A stretch of 64,000 bases of DNA, taken from NCBI GenBank assembly GCA_903789635.1, contig CAIFEY010000004.1, forward strand, positions 27,351-91,350. The letters run 5' to 3'. The notes beneath the pieces were generated by a model that saw only the letters and a list, made by a program, of their open reading frames with translations, was not told where the DNA came from and searched no databases. This document shows positions 25,198-34,028 of the stretch, piece after piece. The stretch's first letter is position 1. Each line of letters starts with the position of its first letter. Source of the stretch: an uncultured Eubacteriaceae bacterium. Lineage in GTDB: Bacteria; Bacillota; Clostridia; Peptostreptococcales; Anaerovoracaceae. Both the position numbers and the translations under genes were made by a program.

Positions 25198-25572
25198 ATG
25201 AACGTAATTGATTCCATCACAAACGAGTATCTGAAGAAGGATATTCCTGATTTCAGAATCGGAGACACCGTACGCGTTTATATCAAGATTAAAGAGGGAA
25301 ACAGAGAAAGAATCCAGATGTTCGAGGGCTATGTCCTGAAGCGTCAGAACGGCGGCATCAGCGAGACTTTCACCGTTAGAAGATTCTCCTCCGGCATCGG
25401 CGTTGAGAAGACGTTCCCTGTTCACAGCCCATGGATCGACCACATCGAGGTCGTCAGAAGAGGCCGTGTCAGAAGAGCTAAGCTCAACTACATGCGTTCC
25501 AGAACAGGTAAGGCTGCAAGAGTCAAGACCAAGGAAATCAGAAGAAAGAAAGACGCAGAGGCAAACGCATAG
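25198..25572 (+). CDS. rplS: 50S ribosomal protein L19
   Basis: Ribosomal protein at the 30S-50S interface; 124 residues, within the normal range. The conserved [16 protein letters not shown] segment and [15 protein letters not shown] are clear, and the C-terminal tail is basic. AAGGGAG precedes the ATG. A terminator follows directly, but rbgA and rnhB come next, the usual neighbours in this phylum. Confidence 0.97.
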   Translation: MNVIDSITNEYLKKDIPDFRIGDTVRVYIKIKEGNRERIQMFEGYVLKRQNGGISETFTVRRFSSGIGVEKTFPVHSPWIDHIEVVRRGRVRRAKLNYMRSRTGKAARVKTKEIRRKKDAEANA

Positions 25573-25582
25573 TGCGAATGCC

Positions 25583-25620
25583 AGAAGGCTGTTGCGACCG
25601 CGCAATGGCCTTTTTTATTT
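25583..25620 (+). terminator. rplS terminator
   Basis: AAGGCTGTTGCG and CGCAATGGCCTT form the stem, followed by six T. Confidence 0.85.
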
Positions 25621-25743
25621 ATCACATCAGTGTGCGGCAGAGGCTGCAGGGGCTCATACGAACCAGAGCCGAAGGCGCTGGGCGCGCGGACGGACTGCCG
25701 GGGCTCCCTGATCCGCCGCATCGCCGCATACGGGAGGGCAGCA

Positions 25744-26652
25744 ATGGAACATATTAACTGGTATCCGGGCCACATGAAGAAGACGCGCGACCTGATCCTG
25801 ACGAACATGGGCATGGTCGACGCCTCGATCGAGGTCATCGACGCGAGGATCCCGGTCTCGAGCAGGAATCCGATCATCAACGAGCTCGTGAAGGGCAAGC
25901 CGCGCATCATCGTTTTGAATAAGAGCGACCTCTCCGACGAGGAGCAGAACCGCCTCTGGAAGGAGAAGCTCTCCGAGGACGGCACGTACACGGTGATCAT
26001 GAACTGCACGACGGGCAGCGTGAAGCCGCTCCTCAGCGTGATGGACCGCGTGCAGAAGGACGTCGAGGCGGCAAAAGAAAAGCGCCGCCGGGAGGCGGCG
26101 CAGACCAGGGGAGCGGAGGAACCTGCCGTTCACCATGACGACGCCGCGGCAGTCCGCCGCCAGAAGCCTCTGCGCATGATGATCGTCGGCATCCCGAACG
26201 TCGGAAAGTCGTCGCTGATCAACCGCCTGACGAACCGCAGGAGCGCGCGCACGGGCAACAAGCCGGGCGTGACCCGCGGCAAGCAGTGGCTGACCCTGAA
26301 GAACGGCATGCAGCTTCTGGACACGCCGGGCATCCTCTGGCCTAAGCTGGAGGACCCTCAGACGGGCCTCTCGCTCGCGTTCTGCGGCTCGATCAAGGAC
26401 GAGATCCTGGACATCGCGAGCCTCGGCCTGGAATTCATCAAATACATGCAGGCGGAGTACCCGGAGCTGCTCTGCGCGCGCTACCGCCTGGACGAGGTCG
26501 GCGAGACGCCGCTCGAGACGATGGAGGAGATCTGCAGAAAGCGCGGCTTCATTATGCCGGGAAAGCGCATCGACTACGACCGCTGCGCACGCACGGTCCT
26601 GGACGAGTTCCGCGCAGGTAAGATCGGAAAGATCACCCTGGAGAAGGCATAG
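25744..26652 (+). CDS. rbgA: ribosome biogenesis GTPase RbgA/YlqF
   Basis: Circularly permuted GTPase for late 50S assembly; 302 residues. The order is G4 (LNKSDL, about 59-64), then G1 (GIPNVGKSSLINRL, about 145-158), then G3 (DTPG), as expected for this family. The N-terminal INWYPGHMKK motif is diagnostic. An upstream in-frame ATG at 25630 adds 38 unconserved residues; GGGAGGG just before 25744 supports the shorter form. The stop codon overlaps a GTG in the rnhB frame. Confidence 0.93.
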   Translation: MEHINWYPGHMKKTRDLILTNMGMVDASIEVIDARIPVSSRNPIINELVKGKPRIIVLNKSDLSDEEQNRLWKEKLSEDGTYTVIMNCTTGSVKPLLSVMDRVQKDVEAAKEKRRREAAQTRGAEEPAVHHDDAAAVRRQKPLRMMIVGIPNVGKSSLINRLTNRRSARTGNKPGVTRGKQWLTLKNGMQLLDTPGILWPKLEDPQTGLSLAFCGSIKDEILDIASLGLEFIKYMQAEYPELLCARYRLDEVGETPLETMEEICRKRGFIMPGKRIDYDRCARTVLDEFRAGKIGKITLEKA

Positions 26653-26729
26653 TGGAACGCCGAGGCAGGCGGACAAACGGACGGATACGGCAGAATTGGC
26701 AGCGGAAAGAGAATCATAGGGCAATCAAA

Positions 26730-27428
26730 ATGACGACAAGAGCAGAAAGATTAGAGATCAAGAGGCAGCACTTCCTGGAGATGAAGGCGTTCGACGCGCA
26801 GCACCGCGCGGAAGGCGCGTACATCGCGGGCGTGGACGAGGTCGGCAGGGGACCGCTCGCGGGACCCGTGGTCACCGCCGCCGTCGTGCTGCCGGAGGAC
26901 TTCGACGAGTTCGAGGTCGACGACTCCAAGAAGCTGACTGACAAGAAGCGCCGCGAGCTGGACGTGAAGATCCGGGAGAAGGCGCTCGCTTACGGGTTCG
27001 GTCTAAGGGACAACCGCAGGATCGATGAGATCAACATCCTGAACGCGACCAAGGAGGCCATGGCGGACGCGGTCTTCCAGGCGGCGAGGATGCTTCGGGA
27101 GCGCCTCGGCATGGAGGAGCATGAGAGCTCGCTGTTCGCGCCGCTCTCCCTCGTCATGATCGACGCGGTGCACCTGCTCGAGCTCGAGGCGGCCGGCGTG
27201 CACCAGATCTCCCCGACCAAGGGCGACTCCACGAGCGCCTCGATCGCCGCGGCCAGCATCATCGCAAAGGTGAAGAGGGACGACATGATGATCGCCTACG
27301 ACGCGCAGTACCCGGGCTACGCGTTCGAGAAGAACAAGGGCTACGGGACCCGCGCCCATTACGAGGGGCTCCGCGCGAACGGCCTGACGCCGATTCACCG
27401 GCGGAGTTTCCTGAAGAACTTCCTGTAA
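26730..27428 (+). CDS. rnhB: ribonuclease HII
   Basis: Removes RNA from RNA-DNA hybrids and single ribonucleotides from DNA. VDEVGRGPLAGPV carries the catalytic Asp and Glu; KLTDKKRRE, VMIDAVHLL and the C-terminal GYGTRAHYEGL are family motifs. The frame opens at a GTG at 26652 that overlaps the rbgA stop, but conserved residues begin after the ATG at 26730, which gives 232 residues. The start remains uncertain, since Bacillota RnhB often has an N-terminal extension. It is transcribed with rbgA. Confidence 0.92.
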   Translation: MTTRAERLEIKRQHFLEMKAFDAQHRAEGAYIAGVDEVGRGPLAGPVVTAAVVLPEDFDEFEVDDSKKLTDKKRRELDVKIREKALAYGFGLRDNRRIDEINILNATKEAMADAVFQAARMLRERLGMEEHESSLFAPLSLVMIDAVHLLELEAAGVHQISPTKGDSTSASIAAASIIAKVKRDDMMIAYDAQYPGYAFEKNKGYGTRAHYEGLRANGLTPIHRRSFLKNFL

Positions 27429-27462
27429 GTAAACGGATTTAATCAGATCCGGATGAATCAGG

Positions 27463-27502
27463 ATGCCGGGAGCGGGGAACTTGGTTCAGCACCCGGCATT
27501 TT
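27463..27502 (+). terminator. terminator after rnhB
   Basis: ATGCCGGG (27463-27470) pairs with CCCGGCAT (27492-27499), followed by TTTTC. Confidence 0.7.
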
Positions 27503-27519
27503 CGAAAACTTGTAAAATG

Positions 27520-27528
27520 TGATATGAT
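27520..27528 (+). promoter_or_regulatory. extended -10 promoter of a candidate small RNA
   Basis: TGATATGAT fits TGnTATAAT at five of six -10 positions; the -35 region is weak. No open reading frame follows before two terminator-like hairpins. Confidence 0.45.
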
Positions 27529-27534
27529 AAGGTT

Positions 27535-27680
27535 CATGACCGGAAGACATAAGAAAACGCCCGCTCCTGCGGCCGGGAGGTTAGCTCGGGCCGCGGAAGG
27601 CAGGCGTCTTCGGTTTTTCTCGGTTTCAAAAAACCAGATCCGGCAGGGTGTTTGGGAGCCCTGCCGGGTTCTTTTTTTGT
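27535..27680 (+). ncRNA. candidate structured small RNA
   Basis: After the -10 comes a long hairpin (27543-27610): GAAGAC/GTCTTC, ACGCC/GGCGT and CTGCGGCC/GGGCCGCGG nest around a loop, with a one-sided ATAAGAAA bulge, ending in GGTTTTTCT. A second hairpin, CCGGCAGGG/CCCTGCCGG with seven T, ends at 27679. The region lacks an open reading frame and lies between convergent genes. It does not match an RNA family I recognise. The second hairpin also serves as terminator for the minus-strand operon. Confidence 0.4.
27639..27679. terminator. bidirectional terminator
   Basis: CCGGCAGGG pairs with CCCTGCCGG; TTCTTTTTTT follows on the plus strand and a T-rich run follows on the minus strand. It ends the candidate small RNA and the O-acetylation operon. 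Confidence 0.8.
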
Positions 27681-27719
27681 CTTAAAATCTGGCCTGCATC
27701 CCGCAGGACGCGGGGGAGG

Positions 27720-28868
27720 CTAGTCGTTCAGCATCATCGACAGCGAGGTGTCCGTGAAGAACGTGTTCGCGTTATAGAGGAACATGACGTCGGTGATGTT
27801 CTCCGCGCTGATCGTGTCCTTGATGTCGCCGAAGTAGTAACGCGGGTCGACGACGACGATCTCGCGGTAGTTTCTCGTCAGGAACGGCAGGAAACAGTTC
27901 GCGTAGGAGTCCTTGACGAGGAGGAGGCGGCGGCTGTTCTTCACCGGTGTCTTGATCGTGTAGATCGGGTGGTTGCTTCCGCCGAATACCGTGTAGGCAT
28001 CCTTCTTCTTCAGATTCTTCATCTCGTAGAATTCCGTGGTCTTGGTCTTGGTGTCCGTGTAGTACATGACGGACGGGATGTAATCGCTCTTGTCAGCCGG
28101 CATGTACAGCTTGATCTGGTCGCAGAGGCCGTTCGTGAAGGCGCTCTTGGAGTACAGGGTGCCGTAGAAGTCGTTCTTGACGACGTAGGATTTGTACTTG
28201 GTGCTGTCGTGGATGCCCAGGGTCTTCTCGGCCGCCTTGTACGCGGCGTACGCGCCGTCCGTCGTCCAGTGGTGGTCGGTCCTGTAGTAGACCTGCGTGC
28301 CGCTCTTGGCCGCGTCCTTCAGGGCCGTGCGCACGTCGACCGGATGGATGCCGCAGTCTTTCACGTCCTTGAAGAAGCTGTCCATGTACGCGTTCTGGCC
28401 GGCCGTGCGGAACGTCGCCGGCAGCTTGTCGCTGAGGATGTTCGCCGCGTTCGGCGCGAGCAGGAAGTACATGTGCAGTTTGCTGTAGCGCTGCTTGAAC
28501 TTCTTCAGGCCGGCGATCGTGCTGTTCATGGCCTTCTTATCCGGCGTGCTGATGTCCTCCATCAGGTAGTGGTCCTTGGCACGGATGACCCCGTTCGACT
28601 CCAGTGCGCCGAGCGTCGTGTCGTAGGCCGATTTCACCTTGATGAAGCCGTTTCGGAACATGAACTGGTCGTTCGCGTAGTCCTCCATCTTGGTCTCCAG
28701 CCGGCTCTGCATGAACTTGCTGAGCGACACTCCCGGCCACTGCTGGAGGATTCGGTTCTCCTGCGGGGAGAAGGATTTATCGGGCATAATCAGATTCCCG
28801 ATGAAAACCACCGCAAGGATGAGACTGAACAGCGTCGCCGCTATAACATAGTAATTTCTTTTATTCAT
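27720..28868 (-). CDS. DHHW/AlgX-J-like O-acetylation protein
   Basis: A 382-residue protein with one N-terminal membrane anchor (about 6-26) and an extracytoplasmic SGNH-like domain. The DHHW signature is present in YYRTDHHWTTDGAY near the middle, with a later LLVKDSYANCF segment carrying the nucleophile-type serine. Relatives (AlgJ/AlgX) pass acetyl groups from an MBOAT protein to a surface polysaccharide. The ATG at 28868 (GAGAAGAG before it) is preferred over a GTG four codons earlier. It is the last gene of a four-gene minus-strand operon. Confidence 0.85.
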   Translation of the reverse strand: MNKRNYYVIAATLFSLILAVVFIGNLIMPDKSFSPQENRILQQWPGVSLSKFMQSRLETKMEDYANDQFMFRNGFIKVKSAYDTTLGALESNGVIRAKDHYLMEDISTPDKKAMNSTIAGLKKFKQRYSKLHMYFLLAPNAANILSDKLPATFRTAGQNAYMDSFFKDVKDCGIHPVDVRTALKDAAKSGTQVYYRTDHHWTTDGAYAAYKAAEKTLGIHDSTKYKSYVVKNDFYGTLYSKSAFTNGLCDQIKLYMPADKSDYIPSVMYYTDTKTKTTEFYEMKNLKKKDAYTVFGGSNHPIYTIKTPVKNSRRLLLVKDSYANCFLPFLTRNYREIVVVDPRYYFGDIKDTISAENITDVMFLYNANTFFTDTSLSMMLND

Positions 28869-28960
28869 ATCTCTTCTCACTTCGATTCTGTAAACGCGTG
28901 CGTGTCATTGTCTTCTATTGTCTTCTAAGACGTCAGCGTCCGTAAAGTTCCCGGATTCCG

Positions 28961-30364
28961 CTAGAAACGGAAGTAGAGGAACGGGTTGTAGGAGCTGTAG
29001 ATGAGGCACGCCGTGCTGAGTACCAGGATCGCGAAGATGCAGACCAGGCACAGGATCGGGGAACGCTCCTCCAGTTTCCTGAACTTCTCCATCGGGCGCG
29101 GGCCGCTGACCAGCACGCCGGCGATCAGGAGCAGGATGTTGGTCCTGAGCAGGTAGATCGTGTGCATGTTGATGAACGCCGGCGCTCCGACGCCGAACAT
29201 GATGCTGAGCGTGTCCATCGCCTTGCCTAAGGTCGCGCTGCTGAAGAATACCCAGCCGATGATGACGATGACCATCGCGTAGACGTGCTGCACCCATACC
29301 GGCGCCTTGGCAATATACTTTCCGATCAGGTATTTCTCGATGACGAGCAGGACGCCGTAGTATAAGCCCCAGAAGACGAAGTTCCATGCGGCTCCGTGCC
29401 AGAGGCCGGTCAGGCCCCAGACGATCATCAGGTTCAGGATGTGGCGCGGCACCGTCACGCGGTTTCCGCCGAGCGGGATGTATACATACTCACGGAACCA
29501 TCCGCTCAGGGACATGTGCCACCTGCGCCAGAAGTCCGTCACGCTGCGCGCGATGTACGGGTAGTTGAAGTTCTCGAGGAAGTCGAACCCGAACATCTTT
29601 CCGAGTCCGATCGCCATGTCGGAGTATCCGCTGAAGTCAAAGTAAATCTGCAGCGTATACGCAACCGCGCCGATCCACGCGGTGACCACCGCCGACTTGC
29701 TGTCCGGCAGTCCTACGACACCGGTATTCAGTGCGCCGAAGTAGTTTGCCGGCAGGACCTTCTTGCCCAGGCCGAACATGAAGCGGATGGCTCCCTGGCC
29801 GAATTTCTCTTTTGTCGTCTCACGATAGACGAGCTGCTCCGCGACGTCTCTGTACTTGACGATCGGTCCTGCAATCAGCTGCGGGAACAGGGACAGGTAC
29901 AGTCCGAATTTCAGCGGGTTCTGCTGCGGGCGGACGGTCTTCTTATACACGTCGAAGATGTAGGACAGCGCCTGGAACGTGTAGAAGGAGATGCCGATCG
30001 GCAGCGACAGCGCGGTGTAGTGGATGTGCAGCCCGGTGAGGCTGTTGAACGTGTCCATCAGGAATCCGAAGTACTTGAAAAAGCCCAGGATGAACAGGTT
30101 GATGATCAGGGTGAAGAGCAGGTTTTTTCTGCCCGTGCCCCCGCGCCGCTGCTCGTTGAATATCTGTATGGCCATGAAGTAGTTGAAGAAGATACTGTAG
30201 ACCATCAGGAACAGGTAGACCGGCTCGCCCCAGCTGTAGAAGAACAGGCTGGCGATGAGCAGGACCATGTTTCTCGCACGCAGGTACCTGCGCGGGATCG
30301 CGAAGTAGACGACCAGCACGATCGGGAGGAAGTAGAAGAGGAATATGATGCTGCTAAATAACAT
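28961..30364 (-). CDS. MBOAT family O-acyltransferase (AlgI/DltB-like)
   Basis: A 467-residue multipass membrane protein that moves acyl groups across the membrane to an exported glycan. The family core is clear: FFDF-type segment YFDFSGYSDMAIGLGKMFGF, then RSVTDFWRRWHMSLSGWFREYVYIPLGG in adjoining pieces, and GLTGLWHGAAWNFVFWGLYYG, which contains the essential His. The start codon overlaps the end of the DUF4358 gene by 11 bases, so translation is coupled. Its partner is the DHHW protein downstream. Confidence 0.93.
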   Translation of the reverse strand: MLFSSIIFLFYFLPIVLVVYFAIPRRYLRARNMVLLIASLFFYSWGEPVYLFLMVYSIFFNYFMAIQIFNEQRRGGTGRKNLLFTLIINLFILGFFKYFGFLMDTFNSLTGLHIHYTALSLPIGISFYTFQALSYIFDVYKKTVRPQQNPLKFGLYLSLFPQLIAGPIVKYRDVAEQLVYRETTKEKFGQGAIRFMFGLGKKVLPANYFGALNTGVVGLPDSKSAVVTAWIGAVAYTLQIYFDFSGYSDMAIGLGKMFGFDFLENFNYPYIARSVTDFWRRWHMSLSGWFREYVYIPLGGNRVTVPRHILNLMIVWGLTGLWHGAAWNFVFWGLYYGVLLVIEKYLIGKYIAKAPVWVQHVYAMVIVIIGWVFFSSATLGKAMDTLSIMFGVGAPAFINMHTIYLLRTNILLLIAGVLVSGPRPMEKFRKLEERSPILCLVCIFAILVLSTACLIYSSYNPFLYFRF

Positions 30365-30839
30365 GGTTGAATGCCTCCTCGTACTTGTCCGGGTTCTTGG
30401 CCGTGCAGTAGAAGAGATACTGTCCCTTCTTGACGACGATTGCGTTTTTCAGCATCGCGACCTGCTCCGGCCCGTAGTTTTCGAATGTGGTGATCTGGCT
30501 GTCGATGCGGGACTCTGCCGCATCCTCCGCGCCGCTCAGGGACTGGCCCCTTGCCGCCTTCAGGACGAGGACCTCCTCGACGCCGAGGGCGTTCTTGCTC
30601 TTGTAATAGATAAATCCTTTATACTGAGAAGCGTCGATGCTCATGAACTCCATGAGTTCCCTCGAGCTGCACTTGTGCATCTGCTGGATGTCGGTGCTGC
30701 TGGTCAGGGCCTTCTCGATGGTGCTCATCGGCACGTCCTTCGCGTTTGCCTGCCCGTAGACGACCAGCAGAAAGATGATCAGGACAGCGGTCAGGATGAT
30801 CTTCAGGATCAGACTGCTGTTTTTTACGATTGTTTTCAT
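30354..30839 (-). CDS. DUF4358 domain protein
   Basis: A 161-residue protein with an N-terminal membrane segment (about 10-30) that could be an uncleaved anchor or signal peptide, then an extracytoplasmic domain. SIDASQYKGFIYYKSKNALGVEEVLVLK and a conserved C-terminal GQYLFYCTAKNPDKYEEAF region (given here in part) are typical of DUF4358, whose function is unknown. It recurs beside MBOAT genes in Clostridia. The open frame extends 55 codons upstream into the SGNH gene, but the ATG at 30839 fits the neighbour's stop at 30845. Confidence 0.75.
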   Translation of the reverse strand: MKTIVKNSSLILKIILTAVLIIFLLVVYGQANAKDVPMSTIEKALTSSTDIQQMHKCSSRELMEFMSIDASQYKGFIYYKSKNALGVEEVLVLKAARGQSLSGAEDAAESRIDSQITTFENYGPEQVAMLKNAIVVKKGQYLFYCTAKNPDKYEEAFNHVI

Positions 30840-30844
30840 ATATG

Positions 30845-31717
30845 TTAAAGCCCCGCTTTCTCTGCCATCATGTCGAGCCAGTACGGATAGTATGCCGGCT
30901 GCGCGTGGATGCCGTCTCCGGCGTACAGGTTGCTGTGATCTTCCAGGATTCCGGTGACGTTGATGTATACCGGCTTCACGTCGGACAGTTTGCTGCTCTC
31001 GCACATCTGCTCGATCGCGTCGTTGAACTTCTTATAGTTCCTCAGGATCTTGCGCTTCTTCAGCGTGCGGTCGCTCGGCTTGGAGATGCTGCAGACGTAG
31101 ATCCTGGTCTTAGGCGAGATCTTGTGGAACTCCTTCAGGAGCTCGGTGTAGTGATCGGTGAACGCCTTAGGGTTTCCGTTGTAGTTGCCCATGTCGTTCA
31201 TGCCGAAGGCAAAGAATGCATTGTTCGGGTACGTCCTGGCCGCTGCCGTGAAAAGTTTGCCGCTGTGCATGACGGACGCACCGATCTCACAGAAGACCTG
31301 GTTGTCAGAGAGGAAGCCGTACGCGGACAGTCCCTCGGTGACGGAGTCGCCGACGACGACGCAGTTGCTGAACTGCTTTCTGTACTGCGCTCTGGAGTCC
31401 GTCGCCGATGAGCCGCCCGTGGTCGGGTTCGACTGGTCCAGGCTCTGGACCTTGCTCTCGATCGTCGCGACGGTCGAATAATCGTACGACTGCACGGTCT
31501 CGATATTCTGTTTTACAGCGGAAGCGGAAGGCTCCGCCCTGTGATTGAACTGAAGTAAATGGAATATAAAGATGAACACGAGGATGACGATGACTGCACA
31601 GACGATTCCGTCCGGCGTCGTCAGAAAACGTCGCAGATTCATCAGCAGATCTTCACGTTCCGCACCTGATTCCGGGCTGCGGGAAGGCCTGCGGTAGGTA
31701 TGATTATGGCTTCTCAC
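30845..31717 (-). CDS. membrane-anchored SGNH/GDSL hydrolase
   Basis: A 290-residue protein with a basic cytoplasmic N-terminus, one membrane helix (about 36-54) and an external SGNH domain. Block I is GDSVTEG, block III GMNDMGN, and block V GDGIHAQ with the catalytic Asp/His. It is probably an esterase that removes or transfers O-acetyl groups on the polymer handled by the MBOAT/DHHW pair. The start is unclear: a GTG at 31717 gives the longest form, and an ATG at 31642 begins just before the helix. It is the first gene of the operon. Confidence 0.8.
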   Translation of the reverse strand: MRSHNHTYRRPSRSPESGAEREDLLMNLRRFLTTPDGIVCAVIVILVFIFIFHLLQFNHRAEPSASAVKQNIETVQSYDYSTVATIESKVQSLDQSNPTTGGSSATDSRAQYRKQFSNCVVVGDSVTEGLSAYGFLSDNQVFCEIGASVMHSGKLFTAAARTYPNNAFFAFGMNDMGNYNGNPKAFTDHYTELLKEFHKISPKTRIYVCSISKPSDRTLKKRKILRNYKKFNDAIEQMCESSKLSDVKPVYINVTGILEDHSNLYAGDGIHAQPAYYPYWLDMMAEKAGL

Positions 31718-31799
31718 GGTGTAGTACTCTTTCTGTATTCATGAAGAAGATAGTTGTTTCGGTTGCAATGTCAGCATTTGGAAGATGTCAACAGTTAAT

Positions 31800-31828
31800 A
31801 TCATAAAGAAAAGAGCAATATTTTTCAA
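31800..31828 (-). promoter_or_regulatory. promoter of the O-acetylation operon
   Basis: On the minus strand TTGAAA (31823-31828), 17 bp spacer, TATGAT (31800-31805). The rest of the gap, 31829-32080, is AT-rich with no gene or clear structure. Confidence 0.65.
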
Positions 31829-32082
31829 GGGTCGAATGCCTTAAATATTGCGTAAGGTCCATAAAGAATCATTAAGAAAATTACATGCACTTAAAAAGAT
31901 ACGATATCAAAAAAGCATAGAAACTTCACCGTAAACTGCGGAAAAAACAGGACTGTTCGTAGAAATTTTACCGAATAACAGGCGAAATTATGCGGTTTTC
32001 CGGTTGGACTGAGAATGCGGATCATCGCGCATGATCTGTGATAGATTCGTGAAGTCGGCGGCAGATTCCCATCAGAACAGTC

Positions 32083-32109
32083 AAAAAACGGACGGCTGAA
32101 CCGTCCGTT
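32083..32109 (-). terminator. terminator of the leu operon
   Basis: On the minus strand AACGGACGG-TTCAG-CCGTCCGTT is followed by T residues, 24 bases past the leuB stop. Confidence 0.85.
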
Positions 32110-32132
32110 CCGACTTTGTCAAAATATTCTCC

Positions 32133-33209
32133 CTAAATTTCCCGTATCCGCTCGCAGATCCTCCTGCCGGCTTCCTCGGTTGTGCAGAAATCGCCCCCGC
32201 CTGCGATGTCGCAGGTGCGGAAACCGTCCTTCAGGAACTGCTTGACCGCGTCTTCGATGGCGTCGGCTGCGCCCGGCTGATTCAGCGTGAAGCGGAGCAG
32301 CATCGCGGCGGAGAGGATGGCCGCGATCGGGTTGGCCTTTCCCGTTCCCGCGATGTCCGGCGCGGAGCCGTGGACCGGCTCGTACATGCCGAAGTTTCCC
32401 TCGCCTAAGCTCGCGGACGGCAGCATGCCGATGGAACCCGTGATCTGGCTCGCCTCGTCCGACAGGATGTCGCCGAACAGGTTGCTGGTCAGGATCACGT
32501 CGAACTGCGACGGGTCGCGGACGAGCTGCATGCTCGCGTTGTCGACGTAGAAGTGGTTCAGCTCGACGTCCGGGTAATCCTCCGCGATCTCGGTGACCGT
32601 CTTCCGCCAGAGGCGGGAGGTATCCAGCACGTTGGCCTTGTCGACGCTCGTGACCCTGCCGCGCCGCTTCTCTGCCATCTGGAAGGCCGTGCGCGCGATC
32701 CGCTCGATTTCGCCCGTGCTGTACTGCTCGACGTCGTAGGCCGCGTAGCCCATCTCCGTCTCCTTGTGGCCGCGCTCGCCGAAGTAGATGCCGCCGGTCA
32801 GCTCGCGCACGATCAGGAGGTCGAGCCCCTGGTTCAGGATCTCCCTCTTCAGCGGGGATGCGTCCGCGAGCTCCGGGAACACCGCGGCCGGCCTGAGGTT
32901 CGCGTACAGCCCGAGGCTCTTCCTGAGGCCGAGCAGCGCCTTCTCCGGCCGCTGCTCACCCGGCAGCGCGTCCCACTTGGGACCGCCGACCGCGCCCAGG
33001 AGCACCGCGTCGCTGGCTTTGCAGGCCTCGACGGTGTCCTCCGGGAGGCATTCCCCGCGCGCGTCGATCGCCGCGCCGCCCGCGAGTACCCGGTTAAACG
33101 TGAATGAGATTCCGAACTTCTCCCCGGCCGCCTCCATCGCGCGGACGGCCTGTTCCGTGACCTCCGGGCCGATGCCGTCGCCCGGGACCACCGCAATTCT
33201 GTAATGCAT
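32133..33209 (-). CDS. leuB: 3-isopropylmalate dehydrogenase
   Basis: NAD-dependent oxidative decarboxylation of 3-isopropylmalate, third step of leucine synthesis; 358 residues. [12 protein letters not shown] opens the protein, ELTGGIYFG is the substrate-binding segment, and the metal-binding Asp region ([14 protein letters not shown]) and [12 protein letters not shown] are intact. The frame extends 15 codons upstream, but AGGAGAGGAG before the ATG at 33209 decides the start. It is the last gene of leuA-leuC-leuD-leuB. Confidence 0.96.
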   Translation of the reverse strand: MHYRIAVVPGDGIGPEVTEQAVRAMEAAGEKFGISFTFNRVLAGGAAIDARGECLPEDTVEACKASDAVLLGAVGGPKWDALPGEQRPEKALLGLRKSLGLYANLRPAAVFPELADASPLKREILNQGLDLLIVRELTGGIYFGERGHKETEMGYAAYDVEQYSTGEIERIARTAFQMAEKRRGRVTSVDKANVLDTSRLWRKTVTEIAEDYPDVELNHFYVDNASMQLVRDPSQFDVILTSNLFGDILSDEASQITGSIGMLPSASLGEGNFGMYEPVHGSAPDIAGTGKANPIAAILSAAMLLRFTLNQPGAADAIEDAVKQFLKDGFRTCDIAGGGDFCTTEEAGRRICERIREI

Positions 33210-33364
33210 AGATTTCTCCTCTCCTGGTCCCAAGGGGAAGGGGCGCGGATCCAATCCATAATCCTGCCGCAGCCTGGTTCACCTTGGGAATTCCGATCCC
33301 GGGAGGAATCCCCCGGGGTCTGCTGCTTAATTTTCGTGTGTTTCTGATGTTCAGGCCTCGTCCT

Positions 33365-33856
33365 TTACGCTTCTTCCCTTAATGATGCGAGGAGGCCGCC
33401 CGCGTCGATGATCCTGCGGATGAACTCCGGGAACGGGTGCGCTCGGAACTCCTCTCCGGTCGTGATGTCCCGGATCGTCCCGGACTGAAAGTCGACCTCG
33501 ACCTCGTCGCCGTCCGCAATGGCACGGCTCGCCTCCGGCGACTCCAGGATCGGCAGCCCGATGTTGATCGCGTTCCGGTAAAAAATCCTCGCGAATGTCG
33601 CCGCTATGACGCAGCTGACGCCGCTCGCCTTGATCGCGATCGGCGCGTGCTCCCTGGAGGAGCCGCAGCCGAAGTTCTCCCCGCCGACGATGATGTCGCC
33701 CTGCTGCACCCGGCCTGCGAATTCCGGGTCGATGTCCACCATGCAGTGGGCGGCCAGCTCGGCCGGGTCCGACGAGTTCAGATATCTCGCCGGGATGATG
33801 ACGTCGGTGTCGATGTTGTCCCCGTACTTATGGACGCGTCCTCTTGCTTCTTCCAT
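33365..33856 (-). CDS. leuD: 3-isopropylmalate dehydratase small subunit
   Basis: Swivelling small subunit of isopropylmalate isomerase, working with LeuC; 163 residues, the short form typical of Bacillota and archaea. [16 protein letters not shown] and [15 protein letters not shown] are diagnostic. The ATG at 33856 has a perfect AGGAGG; the longer open frame upstream is spacer. The 172-base leuC-leuD spacer contains a GTCAGGC/GCCTGAC hairpin (33926-33948), which may set relative mRNA stability. Confidence 0.96.
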   Translation of the reverse strand: MEEARGRVHKYGDNIDTDVIIPARYLNSSDPAELAAHCMVDIDPEFAGRVQQGDIIVGGENFGCGSSREHAPIAIKASGVSCVIAATFARIFYRNAINIGLPILESPEASRAIADGDEVEVDFQSGTIRDITTGEEFRAHPFPEFIRRIIDAGGLLASLREEA

Positions 33857-34028
33857 TATTGATAGTCCTCCTGATCTGTTATCCAGTCTTATGTGTATCC
33901 CTTGTTGTTTCTGCCCGGGCTGCTGGTCAGGCTTATCATTTGCCTGACCGCGCCCGCGGCGGCAGCGCTTCACACTGCGCTAATTGTTTCCTGTATCCGC
34001 CGCCGCTGCGCCGAACATCAGCGCAGGC

